Position numbers and translations under genes: made by a program
Part shown: piece by piece, positions 26,717-35,022 of the stretch
Layout: every line of letters starts with the position of its first letter
Position numbering within the stretch: position 1 is the first letter of the stretch
Notes under the pieces: model-generated
Told to the model about the DNA's origin: nothing
What the model saw: only the letters and a program-made list of their open reading frames with translations
Database searches by the model: none
NCBI GenBank assembly: GCA_015223225.1
Contig: JADFCQ010000001.1
Coordinates: forward strand, 1,327,639 to 1,391,638
Direction of reading: 5' to 3'
Origin: Acetobacteraceae bacterium H6797
Lineage (GTDB): Bacteria > Pseudomonadota > Alphaproteobacteria > Acetobacterales > Acetobacteraceae
Length of the DNA stretch: 64,000 bases

Positions 26717-27700
26717 TCAGCCCTTGATGAAGGCCAGGATGTCCTTGTTGATGGTCTCGGCCTCGGTCGTGGCCATGCCGTGCGAATAGCCCGGATAGAC
26801 CTTCAGCGTGCCGTGCTTCACGAGCTTGATGGAAAGCTCGGCGGAGTCGGCGATGGGGACGATCTGGTCGTCATCGCCATGCATGATGAGGATCGGCACC
26901 TCGATCTTCTTCAGGTCCTCGGTGAAATCGGTTTCCGAGAAGGCCTTGATGCCGTCGTAATGCGCCTTGGCGCTGCCCATCATGCCCTGACGCCACCAGT
27001 TGTTGATGACACCCTGCGAGACTTTCGCGCCGGGGCGGTTGAAGCCGTAGAAGGGCCCGGCCGCGACATCAAGATAGAGCTGCGCGCGATTGCCGGCGAC
27101 GCCGGCGCGAAAACCGTCGAAAACCTCCATGGGCAGGCCGCCCGGATTCTTCTCGCTCTTCACCATGATCGGCGGTACGGCGCCGAGCGTCACGGCCTTG
27201 GCCACGCGGCCACCGCCGCCATGGCGGGCGACGTAGCGCACCACCTCGCCGCCGCCCGTCGAATGGCCGACATGGATGGCATTGCGCAGGTTCAGATGCG
27301 CCGTCAGCTCGGCGATATCGGCAACATAGGTGTCCATGTCATGCCCGCCGGAAACCTGGCTCGAGCGGCCATGGCCGCGGCGGTCATGCGCGATGACGCG
27401 GAAGCCCTGGTTGACGAAGAAGAGCAGCTGCGCGTCCCAGTCGTCGCTCGACAGCGGCCAGCCGTGATGGAAGACGATGGGCTGGCCCGAGCCCCAGTCC
27501 TTGTAGAAGATCTCGGTGCCGTCCTTGGTCTTGAACATGGTCATGGTCGGATTTCCCTGATGGGTTGAGGCGTTTTGCGGGCTGGCGGGGCGGGGGCTCT
27601 GGGCCATCGCGCCGGCCGGCAGGGCGAGGCCCCCGGCGGCGATGCCGAGGGTTGCGAGGCTGCTCGCGGCCATGAGCTCGCGGCGGCTGAGGCTGGTCAT
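26717..27700 (-). CDS. Alpha/beta hydrolase, non-heme chloroperoxidase-like, Tat-exported
   Basis: 327 residues. A Tat-type leader ([22 protein letters not shown] with A-M-A-Q cleavage) precedes a full cofactor-free haloperoxidase/arylesterase domain. Its landmarks are [22 protein letters not shown], nucleophile elbow GHSTGGG, an acid in [10 protein letters not shown] and H in YSHGM. Such enzymes are normally cytoplasmic esterases or perhydrolases, so the export signal is notable. It overlaps the upstream small gene (ATGA), indicating one operon. Convergent with the dienelactone hydrolase-like gene. Confidence 0.9.
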   Translation of the reverse strand: MTSLSRRELMAASSLATLGIAAGGLALPAGAMAQSPRPASPQNASTHQGNPTMTMFKTKDGTEIFYKDWGSGQPIVFHHGWPLSSDDWDAQLLFFVNQGFRVIAHDRRGHGRSSQVSGGHDMDTYVADIAELTAHLNLRNAIHVGHSTGGGEVVRYVARHGGGGRVAKAVTLGAVPPIMVKSEKNPGGLPMEVFDGFRAGVAGNRAQLYLDVAAGPFYGFNRPGAKVSQGVINNWWRQGMMGSAKAHYDGIKAFSETDFTEDLKKIEVPILIMHGDDDQIVPIADSAELSIKLVKHGTLKVYPGYSHGMATTEAETINKDILAFIKG

Positions 27701-27888
27701 GACTTGGTCCTCGCGGAGGCGGCTTCAACCGGAAGTTCCGCGGGCAGCGCGATGGGATCGCTTGCCGGGAAGGTATCGGCCAGGGCGTCATCGAGGAGAT
27801 GGTCGAGGTAATCCCGCCAAGCGGCGGCATCGCCCGTCTCCGGTTCGGCCGGGATATCGGCCGCTTGGCTCGTCGCTTCGCTATCCAC
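27697..27888 (-). CDS. Small acidic protein with DTFPASDP motif
   Basis: 63 residues from a GTG preceded by GGAG. An open frame continues 24 codons further up to another GTG without a Shine-Dalgarno. The recognisable part is [17 protein letters not shown], a motif found in small uncharacterised proteins often encoded beside stress-related genes. Acidic and probably soluble. The stop overlaps the chloroperoxidase-like start, so the two are made together. No function is known. Confidence 0.7.
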   Translation of the reverse strand: MDSEATSQAADIPAEPETGDAAAWRDYLDHLLDDALADTFPASDPIALPAELPVEAASARTKS

Positions 27889-28212
27889 AGTCCATCTCCG
27901 TCGATCTGATGCGATGGTTATGGGCCAGCGGAACGGCGCGTTCTTGTTCGTTTCAGCCACCGTTGAAGGAAAGGGCTGCCCCGAGCGGGAGGCCGAGGCG
28001 CTGCTGCGCAGTGCGCGAAACGGGCAACTTTCATTCGTCGCTGATTATAGAAGGGAGAAGTTTACGCTCATGCTGTCAAACGCATCGTGAGCCCATCCCA
28101 TGGCGGCGGGCCGAACCCTACCGGCGCTGCGGCGTTGCCCTTGCGGGCGGCGCATCGGGCCAGACCCTGAGCCAGCCAGACCAGAACCCAGGCCAGACAA
28201 GGAGGGCGAGGC

Positions 28213-29022
28213 ATGAAACGCTTGAACAATATGCTCAACCGGCGGGGCTTCGGCACGAAGCTGGCGGCGGCCACTGGCGCTTTCGTCGCCGCCTGCGGCT
28301 GCGGCCGGGCCATGGCGCAATCCTCCGCCACGCCCCCCGGCGAGCCAGGCGGCCCCGTCGCGGCCGGAGACCCTCATTCCAACACGAGCCGCCTGCTCAA
28401 TACCGGTGCCAGCATTCTGCAGACCAAGGCGCCGCTCTCGGTGATGAACCTCTATCTCGACGGCTTCCACTTTTATGCCGACGACATGGGCCGGCCCATC
28501 GAGGCGCATCACTATTGCGCCCAGCTGACCGAGGATATGCATCAATGCGTCATCTTCGACGGCAATGACAAAGGCTCGCGCCTCATCGGCATCGAATACA
28601 TCATCTCGGAAAAGCTGTTCCAGCAGTTGCCGGAAGAGGAAAAGCCGCTCTGGCACAGCCACCATTACGAGGTGACCTCCGGCCTGCTCGAGATGCCCGG
28701 GCTGCCCGACATGGTCGAGACCGTGGCGATGCGCGGCATGGCCACGACCTATGGCAAAACCTGGCATACCTGGCACGTCGATCGCGACAAGGAGCTACCC
28801 CTGGGTATCCCGCAGCTCATGATGAGCTTCACCCGCGATGGCCAGCTCGATCAGCGCGTGATCGACGAGCGCAACACCAAGCTCGGTGTCTCGCAGCAGC
28901 AGAGCCGGGAGACGCGCAAGGAGATCCAGGTCGGCGCGCCGGCGGCGGGCGCCAATGCCTGGGAGAGCGGCCAGACGCCGCAGCTCAAGCTGGAGACCAT
29001 GCCGGTGCGGAACAAGCGCTGA
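28213..29022 (+). CDS. DUF1264 (oil-body-associated-protein-like) exported protein
   Basis: 269 residues. The core (LDGFHFYADDMGRPIEAHHYCAQLTEDMHQCVIFD ... LIGIEYIISEKLF ... LWHSHHYEVTSGLLEMPG) matches DUF1264, the family of plant oil-body-associated proteins and bacterial relatives, with its conserved His-rich stretches. The leader NRRGFGTKLAAATGAFVAACGCGRAMAQ contains twin arginines and both a lipobox-like VAAC and an AMA-Q signal-peptidase-I site, so it is either a lipoprotein or a soluble periplasmic protein. A strong GGAGGGCGAGGC ribosome-binding site fixes the start. Function unknown; a metal or lipid role is a guess. Confidence 0.85.
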   Translation: MKRLNNMLNRRGFGTKLAAATGAFVAACGCGRAMAQSSATPPGEPGGPVAAGDPHSNTSRLLNTGASILQTKAPLSVMNLYLDGFHFYADDMGRPIEAHHYCAQLTEDMHQCVIFDGNDKGSRLIGIEYIISEKLFQQLPEEEKPLWHSHHYEVTSGLLEMPGLPDMVETVAMRGMATTYGKTWHTWHVDRDKELPLGIPQLMMSFTRDGQLDQRVIDERNTKLGVSQQQSRETRKEIQVGAPAAGANAWESGQTPQLKLETMPVRNKR

Positions 29023-29034
29023 GCCCTGGGGCTC

Positions 29035-29670
29035 CTACCCCCGCGGCGGCACCATCACCTCGACCAGCATGGGCTCGCCCTTCTCGCCCACCCATTGCTG
29101 CGAGCGCCAGACGGCACCGCTCGCCGGGTCGGCCCAGAAGCGGTTGATGAAGCCCTGGCCGCCGCCGTAGCAGCCCTCTTCGACGAGGATCGCCTCTTCC
29201 TGCCGCTTGGCGCGGAGGCGGCAGTTGAAGGAGACGCCGAAGTGCATGTCGTCGGGGCTGCGGTTGCGGCTCATCAGGTCGATGCTCCGGCGCATCGGCA
29301 CGGTGCGGCCGAGGATGGCGGCGGGGTCGTCCAGCGGGTCTTCCCCGTCGATGCGGCTGCCGGCGATCCAGACCGGCAGCCCCGCCGTCGCCACCACGCG
29401 GGCGCCGTCGGTCGCGACCACGACGCCATCCGGGCTGCGCCACATCCGCATCTCGCCATTATGCTGCACCAGCAGCGCGGTGATCCGCCTCTCGCCCATG
29501 GTCAGACGCAAGGCTGGCTCGCCCACCCCCACCTCGCGCGGCGGCGCGGGAAGGGTGAGCGGGGGCGCTGGGTCCTGGGAGGAGGCGAAGAGGCCGGTGA
29601 TATCCTCGCTCTCCGGCATCCAGGAACAGGCGGCGGTCAGCAGGCAGAGGGTGAGGGCAGGCAAGCGCAT
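29035..29670 (-). CDS. YjbF-like outer-membrane lipoprotein
   Basis: 211 residues. The lipoprotein leader LPALTLCLLTAACS has lipobox TAAC. The mature part (RLTMGERRITALLVQHNGEMRMWRSPDGVVVATDGARVVATAGLP) matches YjbF/GfcB, the group-4-capsule/exopolysaccharide lipoprotein family. The C-terminal part is Cys-containing (FNCRLR, EEGCYGG). In other bacteria such genes sit in four-gene exopolysaccharide operons; here the gene is alone, between the DUF1264 gene and the TRAP transporter. Probably attached to the outer membrane. Confidence 0.8.
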   Translation of the reverse strand: MRLPALTLCLLTAACSWMPESEDITGLFASSQDPAPPLTLPAPPREVGVGEPALRLTMGERRITALLVQHNGEMRMWRSPDGVVVATDGARVVATAGLPVWIAGSRIDGEDPLDDPAAILGRTVPMRRSIDLMSRNRSPDDMHFGVSFNCRLRAKRQEEAILVEEGCYGGGQGFINRFWADPASGAVWRSQQWVGEKGEPMLVEVMVPPRG

Positions 29671-29688
29671 GCCCCCATCATGCCAGCC

Positions 29689-31704
29689 TCACGCGGATTT
29701 GAAAGCACTCCATCGCTGGCTCGCCAGCATCAGCAGCACGATCGCGAAGCCCACCCAATGCGGCGCGGGCAGGAAGCCGGCGAAAAACCCCTCGATCAGC
29801 GCGGGGAAAACGAGCAGCAGCCCCGCCAGGGCGAAGCCCAGCCGTTCCAGCCCGTTCAGCGCGCGGATCGCATAGCCCTGGCAGGCCGCCGAGAGCGCCG
29901 CGAGCCCCGCCGCCGCCAGCACCACCTGCCAGACCACGTCGATCCACCCCATGCCCGGCGTGAGCATGAGCAGCAGGCCCGTGCCCTGCGGGTCGGTGAC
30001 GAAGACGAAGGGCAGGACAAAGGCCGGGAGCGTGTATTTCCAGGCCATGAGGGTCGTCCGATAGGGCCCCGCCCCCGTGATCGCCGCCGCCGCGAAGGGC
30101 GAAAGCGCGGTGGGTGGCGAAACCTCGCTCAGCACGGCGTAGTAGAAGACGAACATATGCGCCGCGTAATCCGGCACGCCGAGCTTGATGAGCGCGGGCG
30201 CGGCCACGACGGCGCTGATGATGTAGCTGGCCGTCACCGGCACCGCGAGCCCGACCACCCAGACGATCAGCGCCGTATAGAGCGCGGTGACGAGCAGCGA
30301 GCCCCCCGCCGCCTGGATGGCGATTTCCGAGAATTTCAGCCCCAGCCCCGTGAGCGTGATGCAGCCCACGATGATGCCCGCCGCCGCACAGGTGGCCGCG
30401 ATGCCGGCCGATTGGATGGCGCCGCTCGCCAGCGCCTCCATCAGCTTGCGCGGCCAGAGCGCCGTCTCCTTGCGCAGGAAGGAGAGCGCGATGGCCACCA
30501 GCGTCGCGTAGAGCACCGAGAGCGTGCCGGAATAGCCCAGCACCATGAAGACGACGATCGCGATGAGCGAGGAGAAGTGGAAGCCGTATTTGCGGACCAA
30601 TTCGCCCACCGGCTCGGTCTTCATCTTGGTATCGCCGCCCTTGGCGCCGATGCGCCGCTGGTCGAGCTCCACCATGAAGAGCAGCGAGGCGTAGTAGAGG
30701 ATGGTCGGGATGGCGACCATCTTCAGCACGTCGAGATAGCCGATCTTGAGGTATTCCGCGATGAGGAAGGCCGCCGCCCCCAGCACGGGCGGCGAGATGA
30801 TGGCCCCGAGCCCGCCCGCCGCGAGCAGCCCGCCCGCATCATCGGCGCGATAGCCCACGCGCTTCATCATCGGCCAGGCGACGGTGCCGAGCGTGACCGT
30901 GGTGGCGACACCCGAGCCCGAGGGCCCGCCGAGCAGGAAGGAGGAGAGCACCACCGTTCGCCCCGCGCTCGAGGGCCGGCCGCCGGTCATGGCGAAGGAG
31001 AAATCCACGAAGAACTTCCCCGCCCCCGTGCTCTGCAGAATGGCGCCATAGATGGTGAAGAGAATGATCAGCGTGGCCGAGACATCCACGGCGGTGCCGA
31101 AAATCCCTTCGAGCGTGATGGTCAGATGCGGGATGAGCCGCCCCGCGTCATAGCCCTGATGCTGCCAGGGCGCGGGCAGGTAATTGCCGAAGAAGGCATA
31201 GAGGATGAAGCAGCCCGCAACGGCCGGCATGATCCAGCCCGTTGTGCGGCGCGTGACTTCCAGCACGAGGAAGATCAGCACCCAGCCCATGACGAGATCC
31301 ATGGGTTCGGGGAAGATGTAGCGGTCCTGCAGATCGTCGCCGCCGCTGATCAGATACCAGGTGCACCAGATGCCCGCCGCGATCAGCACCACGTCCCACG
31401 GCATCAGCCGGTGGCGGAAGCGCTTCATCACCGGGAAGAGGAAGAAGCCGATCACCAGCGTGAAGCCCACATGGGCGAAGCGCAGCGTGGTGGTCGGCAC
31501 GATGTCCCAGGCTGCCCAGAGATGGAATAGCGCCATGGCGAGCGCCATCAGCGTGCCGATGAGGCCGAGGGTGCCGGTGAAGCGGTTCTGGCTGCCCTCC
31601 TCCTCCTCGATCAGCGCCTCGACCTTGGCGGCGGTCGCCTCGTCCAGCGCGCCCGGCTGGACTTCCGGCGGCAGCGAGCGCCCGTCGGTCATGCGGTCGC
31701 TCAT
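29689..31704 (-). CDS. TRAP transporter fused permease (4TM/12TM, TAXI type)
   Basis: 671-residue integral membrane protein that fuses the small (DctQ-like) and large (DctM-like) TRAP subunits, the form that partners TAXI receptors. The cytoplasmic N-terminus is acidic (VEALIEEEEG). About four helices follow up to residue ~170, then the DctM part with SSFLLGGPSGSGVATTVTLGTVAWPMMKRVGY and GGLGAIISPPVLGAAAFLIAEYL, the conserved scoop and hairpin regions. The ATG overlaps the receptor gene's stop. It uses an ion gradient to import a small acid or amino acid such as glutamate. Confidence 0.94.
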   Translation of the reverse strand: MSDRMTDGRSLPPEVQPGALDEATAAKVEALIEEEEGSQNRFTGTLGLIGTLMALAMALFHLWAAWDIVPTTTLRFAHVGFTLVIGFFLFPVMKRFRHRLMPWDVVLIAAGIWCTWYLISGGDDLQDRYIFPEPMDLVMGWVLIFLVLEVTRRTTGWIMPAVAGCFILYAFFGNYLPAPWQHQGYDAGRLIPHLTITLEGIFGTAVDVSATLIILFTIYGAILQSTGAGKFFVDFSFAMTGGRPSSAGRTVVLSSFLLGGPSGSGVATTVTLGTVAWPMMKRVGYRADDAGGLLAAGGLGAIISPPVLGAAAFLIAEYLKIGYLDVLKMVAIPTILYYASLLFMVELDQRRIGAKGGDTKMKTEPVGELVRKYGFHFSSLIAIVVFMVLGYSGTLSVLYATLVAIALSFLRKETALWPRKLMEALASGAIQSAGIAATCAAAGIIVGCITLTGLGLKFSEIAIQAAGGSLLVTALYTALIVWVVGLAVPVTASYIISAVVAAPALIKLGVPDYAAHMFVFYYAVLSEVSPPTALSPFAAAAITGAGPYRTTLMAWKYTLPAFVLPFVFVTDPQGTGLLLMLTPGMGWIDVVWQVVLAAAGLAALSAACQGYAIRALNGLERLGFALAGLLLVFPALIEGFFAGFLPAPHWVGFAIVLLMLASQRWSAFKSA

Positions 31705-32687
31705 GCGAGCGTCGCGCCCTTGCTCTTCCAGAAGGCCTCCGCCGCCGGGTGCCAGGGAATGCCGGCCGCCGCCGTCTTCTGCCCCTCGAGCTTGAAGTTG
31801 CGGCCCTCGGCATGGGTGCGGGCCAGGTCCTCCCGCCCATCCCAGGCGACGGTGAGCAGCTTCGTGACCAACTCGGCCGGCATGTCCTCGCGCACGGCGA
31901 GCACATTGGCGACCGACATCTGGTGATTGGCCACCTTCTGGCCGGGATAGGTGCCGGCCGGGATATCCTCGGGGAAATAGACGGGGCCGTATTTCTCGAC
32001 GATGCGGCCGATGAGATCCGCATGGTCGATCAGCACGAGTTGCACGCCGGGCGAGGCGCCGAGATCGGTGATGGCGCTCGTCGGCACGCCCGAGACGAAC
32101 ATATAGGCGTCGAGCTTGCCGTCCTTGATGGCATTGGTGCTCTCGGCGGGGGAAAGGCGCTCGCGGGCGCGGAAATCCTTGTCCTTGTCGAGCCCCGCCG
32201 CCTCGATCAGCCGGAAGGCCATGACTTCGGTGGCGCTGCCCGGCGCGCCGGTGGAGATGCGCTTGCCCTTGAGCCCGGCGATGCTGGTGATGCCGGTCGA
32301 GGCCGTCGTCACCACCTGCATGCGGTTGGTGTAGAGCACAGCGATGGCGCGCGCGGGCACGGGGCGGCCCTTGAACTTGTCCTCGCCCCGAATGGCATCG
32401 ACCGCCGCATCCACCTGGCTGAAGGCGAGGCCCACGCGATTGGCGCCCAGGAGCTGGAGATTGGCGACAGAGCCGCCCGTGACCTCGACCGTGGCCGAGA
32501 GGCCCTGGATGTTGCGCGAGAGCAGGTTCGCGAGGCCGCCGCCGAGCGGATAATAGACGCCGCCGGTGGTGCCGGTCGCGATGGCGAGTTGCTGGCTTTG
32601 GGCCCAGGCGGGGCGCCGCGCGACGAAGGGCGCGGCCATACCGAGGGCGCCGAACGCCAGGCCGGCGCGGCGGGTGATCGGACGCAT
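31701..32687 (-). CDS. TAXI family TRAP transporter receptor
   Basis: 328-residue periplasmic binding protein. The leader (RPITRRAGLAFGALGMAAPFVARRPAWAQ) is Tat-like. The mature start LAIATGTTGGVYYPLGGGLANLL is the TAXI signature. Further typical blocks are QVDAAVDAIRG, GLKGKRISTGAPGSATEVMA and a C-terminal TVAWDGREDL-H-EG segment. The start is supported by GGGAGG seven bases before the ATG. It overlaps the fused permease gene by four bases, so the two form a complete TAXI-TRAP system. Divergent from the CBS-BON gene. Confidence 0.94.
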   Translation of the reverse strand: MRPITRRAGLAFGALGMAAPFVARRPAWAQSQQLAIATGTTGGVYYPLGGGLANLLSRNIQGLSATVEVTGGSVANLQLLGANRVGLAFSQVDAAVDAIRGEDKFKGRPVPARAIAVLYTNRMQVVTTASTGITSIAGLKGKRISTGAPGSATEVMAFRLIEAAGLDKDKDFRARERLSPAESTNAIKDGKLDAYMFVSGVPTSAITDLGASPGVQLVLIDHADLIGRIVEKYGPVYFPEDIPAGTYPGQKVANHQMSVANVLAVREDMPAELVTKLLTVAWDGREDLARTHAEGRNFKLEGQKTAAAGIPWHPAAEAFWKSKGATLA

Positions 32688-32786
32688 TTTGAGACCTCCC
32701 AAGGGTCGTTTTGATTGGGTAGCAGCCTGACACGCCGGAGAGGCCGATGGGAAGCCGCTTCGGCGGGCCGCGGAAATTCCGGGGGC

Positions 32787-32800
32787 TTGACCTGAATCAA
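32787..32800 (+). promoter_or_regulatory. FNR/FixK/ANR-type box
   Basis: TTGACCTGAATCAA, differing at one base from the TTGAT-N4-ATCAA consensus bound by FNR/FixK regulators. It lies 64 bases before the CBS-BON ATG, a usual activation distance, and 100 bases before the divergent TAXI receptor. Confidence 0.7.
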
Positions 32801-32863
32801 GGTAGGATCGCCCCGGGGAGCGCATCATTCCCCCATCGAAAACAGACCCCTTGGGAGGGTGTC

Positions 32864-33562
32864 ATGACCAATCTGACCGCCCGTGACGTGATGACCCCGG
32901 ATGTGGTCACCGTTCCGCCGGAGACGCCGGTGCTCGCGGTAGCCCATCTCCTGGCCGAGCGCGGCATCTCGGCCGTGCCCGTGGTCGGGCCCGACGGCAC
33001 GCTGCAGGGCATCGTGACCGAGGCCGACCTCATCCGCCGCCTCGCCGGCGCCGAGGACAGGCCGGCCGGCTGGCTGACCAAGATGTTCGGCGACCAGAAC
33101 AGCATGGCCGACCGCTATGCCCGCACCCATGGCGCGACGGCGGCCGAGATCATGACCGGCACCGTCACCTCCGTCGGGCCCGAGGCGCCCGTCTCGAGCA
33201 TCGCGCATCTGATGGAGGAGAAGGGCATCCGCCGCGTCGTCGTGCTGCGCGAGGGCAAGCTCGCGGGCATCGTCAGCCGGGCGGACCTGCTGCGGGCCCT
33301 GGTGGCGCCGCCGGTGGAGGATGGCGAGTATAGCGACGTGCGCATCCGCCGCGCCGTGCTGGCCAAGATGCGCAGGGAGCCCTGGGCCGATACCTTCTAC
33401 ACCCTGGTCGAGGTGAAGGGCGGCGTCGTCACCCTGCACGGCTTCTCGCGCAGCGCCGCCGTGCAGCGTGGGCTCAAGGTGCTGGCCGAAGGCGTGCCGG
33501 GGGTGAAATCCGTGGTGGACCAGACCCAGCCGATGCCCGCTTTTCTCTACGCTGCGGCGTAG
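32864..33562 (+). CDS. CBS-pair and BON domain protein
   Basis: 232 residues. Two CBS motifs (about 8-60: ARDVMTPDVVTVPPETPVLAVAHLLAERGISAVPVVG; and 87-140: AAEIMTGTVTSVGPEAPVSSIAHLMEEKGIRRVVVL) form one adenosyl-binding Bateman module. A C-terminal BON-like fold runs from about 155 to 222 (FYTLVEVKGGVVTLHGFSRSAAVQRGLKVLAEGVPGVKSV). CBS-BON proteins are common in low-oxygen stress regulons, which fits the FNR-type box upstream. Ligand and partner unknown. GGGAGGGTGTC before the ATG fixes the start. Confidence 0.92.
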   Translation: MTNLTARDVMTPDVVTVPPETPVLAVAHLLAERGISAVPVVGPDGTLQGIVTEADLIRRLAGAEDRPAGWLTKMFGDQNSMADRYARTHGATAAEIMTGTVTSVGPEAPVSSIAHLMEEKGIRRVVVLREGKLAGIVSRADLLRALVAPPVEDGEYSDVRIRRAVLAKMRREPWADTFYTLVEVKGGVVTLHGFSRSAAVQRGLKVLAEGVPGVKSVVDQTQPMPAFLYAAA

Positions 33563-33833
33563 GGGCGGCCCTGGAAAGCCGGGCGCGCCGCCGCGCGCTC
33601 GGCTTTCGCCGCTGGACACAGGACGGGGCGCCTGCCGCCTGGTTCCACAGGTGCTGGCCGCAGAAGCGAGCCCGATGCTGGGCGCCTATGTTTCTGGCCC
33701 CTGGACACCAGACGGCGGCTCCGCTGTCTAGGCTCTGGCGCCCCTCGGTACAGCCCGCGGGAGTGGCGCGAGCGAGCTGCGCTGCATGGATTCTTGCCAT
33801 TCAGTGCGGCGCCGCCGACGCGCGCGGCTTGCC
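33563..33833. other. Non-coding spacer with hairpin and a diverged repeat copy
   Basis: Between the convergent CBS-BON and ccmB genes. A 14-bp stem with one mismatch (AAAGCCGGGCGCGC / GCGCGCTCGGCTTT, 33575-33606) could terminate the CBS-BON transcript. The words GCCGGGCGCGC, GCGCGC-CGGCTTTCGCCG and GGCCGCAGAAGCG recur in the order seen in the 99-bp array beyond ccmB, so this looks like an eroded copy. No gene is supported. Confidence 0.6.
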
Positions 33834-34493
33834 TCAGTCGCCGCGTAGCGCGGCACCAGCGGCGACGGGGGCCAGTGGCAGGAAGAGGGCCACGAGCGCG
33901 CCCAACAGCAGCAGGAAGGGTCGCGCCTCCATGCCGTTGGCAGCCGCCTCGATGGCCGCCGCGCCGAAGATCACCGCCGGAATCGCGAGCGGCAGCACCA
34001 GCAGGGGCAGCAGCACGCCGCCACGCCGGGCGCCCAGCGTCAGCGCCGCCCCCGCCGTGCCGAGCAACGAGAGCACGACCGTCGCGAGCCCCAGCGAGGC
34101 CGCTGCGACGCTCCAGGCCTCGACCGGCAGGTTCAGCATGGCCGAGGCGATGGGGCTCGCGATCAGCAGCGGCAGGCCTGTCGTCAGCCAATGCCCGGCA
34201 GCCTTGGCCAGGGCCATGGCGGCCGGATGCAGCCCGCTGAGCAGAAGCTGATCGAGCGAGCCATCCTCGGCCTCGGCGCCGAACAGCCGGTCGAGCGGCA
34301 GCAGGGCGGCCAGCAGCCCGGCGGCGAGGAGCGCGCCCGGCGCCAGACGGGCCAGCAGCTCCGGCGAAGGCCCCACCCCGAAGGGAAAGAGCGCCGCCAC
34401 CAGCACGAAGAACATCACCGCCGCCAAGGTATCGGCCGGATGGCGCATCGCGAGGCGCAACTCCCGCCCCAGCACCGCGAACCAGGCGGTCAT
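33834..34493 (-). CDS. ccmB: Haem exporter permease CcmB
   Basis: 219 residues with six hydrophobic helices, the normal CcmB size. CcmB works with the CcmA ATPase and CcmC in cytochrome c maturation (system I), transferring haem to CcmE in the periplasm. Landmarks are VLGRELRLAMRHPADTLAAVMFFVLVAALFPFGVGP at the start and DRLFGAEAEDGSLDQLLLSGL near residue 75. The ribosome-binding site (GAGGGA) lies at the edge of the 99-bp repeat array. The usual tight ccmA-ccmB junction is broken by ~530 bases here, and ccmC is not adjacent. Confidence 0.94.
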   Translation of the reverse strand: MTAWFAVLGRELRLAMRHPADTLAAVMFFVLVAALFPFGVGPSPELLARLAPGALLAAGLLAALLPLDRLFGAEAEDGSLDQLLLSGLHPAAMALAKAAGHWLTTGLPLLIASPIASAMLNLPVEAWSVAAASLGLATVVLSLLGTAGAALTLGARRGGVLLPLLVLPLAIPAVIFGAAAIEAAANGMEARPFLLLLGALVALFLPLAPVAAGAALRGD

Positions 34494-34502
34494 TGTTTTT
34501 GT

Positions 34503-35019
34503 CCCTCAGACGCCGGGCGCGCGCATCCGCGCGCTTGGCTTCCGCCGGACTGCCGGCGGGCCGCAGAAGCGGCCTCGGCGCTGACGCGCCGCTGCTTCTT
34601 GCCCTCAGACGCCGGGCGCGCGCATCCGCGCGCTTGGCTTTCGCCGGATTGCCGGCGGGCCGCAGAAGCGGCCTCGGCGCTGACGCGCCGCTGGTTCTTG
34701 CCCTCAAACACCGGGCGCGCGCATCCGCGCGCTTGGCTTCCGCCGGACTGCCGGCGGGCCGCAGAAGCGGCCTCGGCGCTGACGCGCCGCTGGCTCTTGC
34801 GCTCACACGCCGGGCGCGCGCATCCGCGCGCTTGGCTTTCGCCGGATTGCCGGCGGGCCGCAGAAGCGGCCTCGGCGCTGACGCGCCGCTGGTTCTTGCG
34901 CTCACACGCCGGGCGCGCGCTCCGCGCGCTTGGCTTTTGCCGGATTGCCGGCGGGCCGCAGAAGCGGCCTCGGCGCTCCGCGCTGTTGTTCCGGCCCTCG
35001 GAGGCCGGTCGGAAGGCCA
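34503..35019. repeat. 99-bp tandem array, about five hairpin-rich copies
   Basis: Copies begin at 34512, 34611, 34710, 34809 and 34908 (exact 99-base steps). Copies 1 and 3 share GGACTG and copies 2 and 4 share GGATTG in the same place, so the array grew by doubling a 198-bp dimer. Copy 5 has lost one base and diverges at its end. Every unit holds consecutive inverted repeats: GCGCGC/GCGCGC, CCGCCGG/CCGGCGG, GGCCGC/GCGGCC and GGCGC/GCGCC. All six frames stay open because the unit is 33 codons long and very GC-rich, but the translations are Arg/Ala-rich and not convincing as protein. Confidence 0.9.
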
Positions 35020-35022
35020 CCC

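Noticed and set aside
27928-27955. EcfG-type general stress promoter (GGAAC ... CGTT)
   Set aside because: The spacing is 14 bases instead of 16-17, so it was not called.
29689-32733. 1014-codon fusion of the TRAP permease with a long N-terminal region
   Set aside because: The extension runs antiparallel in frame through the TAXI receptor gene; the permease starts at an ATG overlapping the receptor stop.
34503-35019. CRISPR array
   Set aside because: Whole 99-bp units repeat head to tail with no unique spacers, and no cas genes are present.
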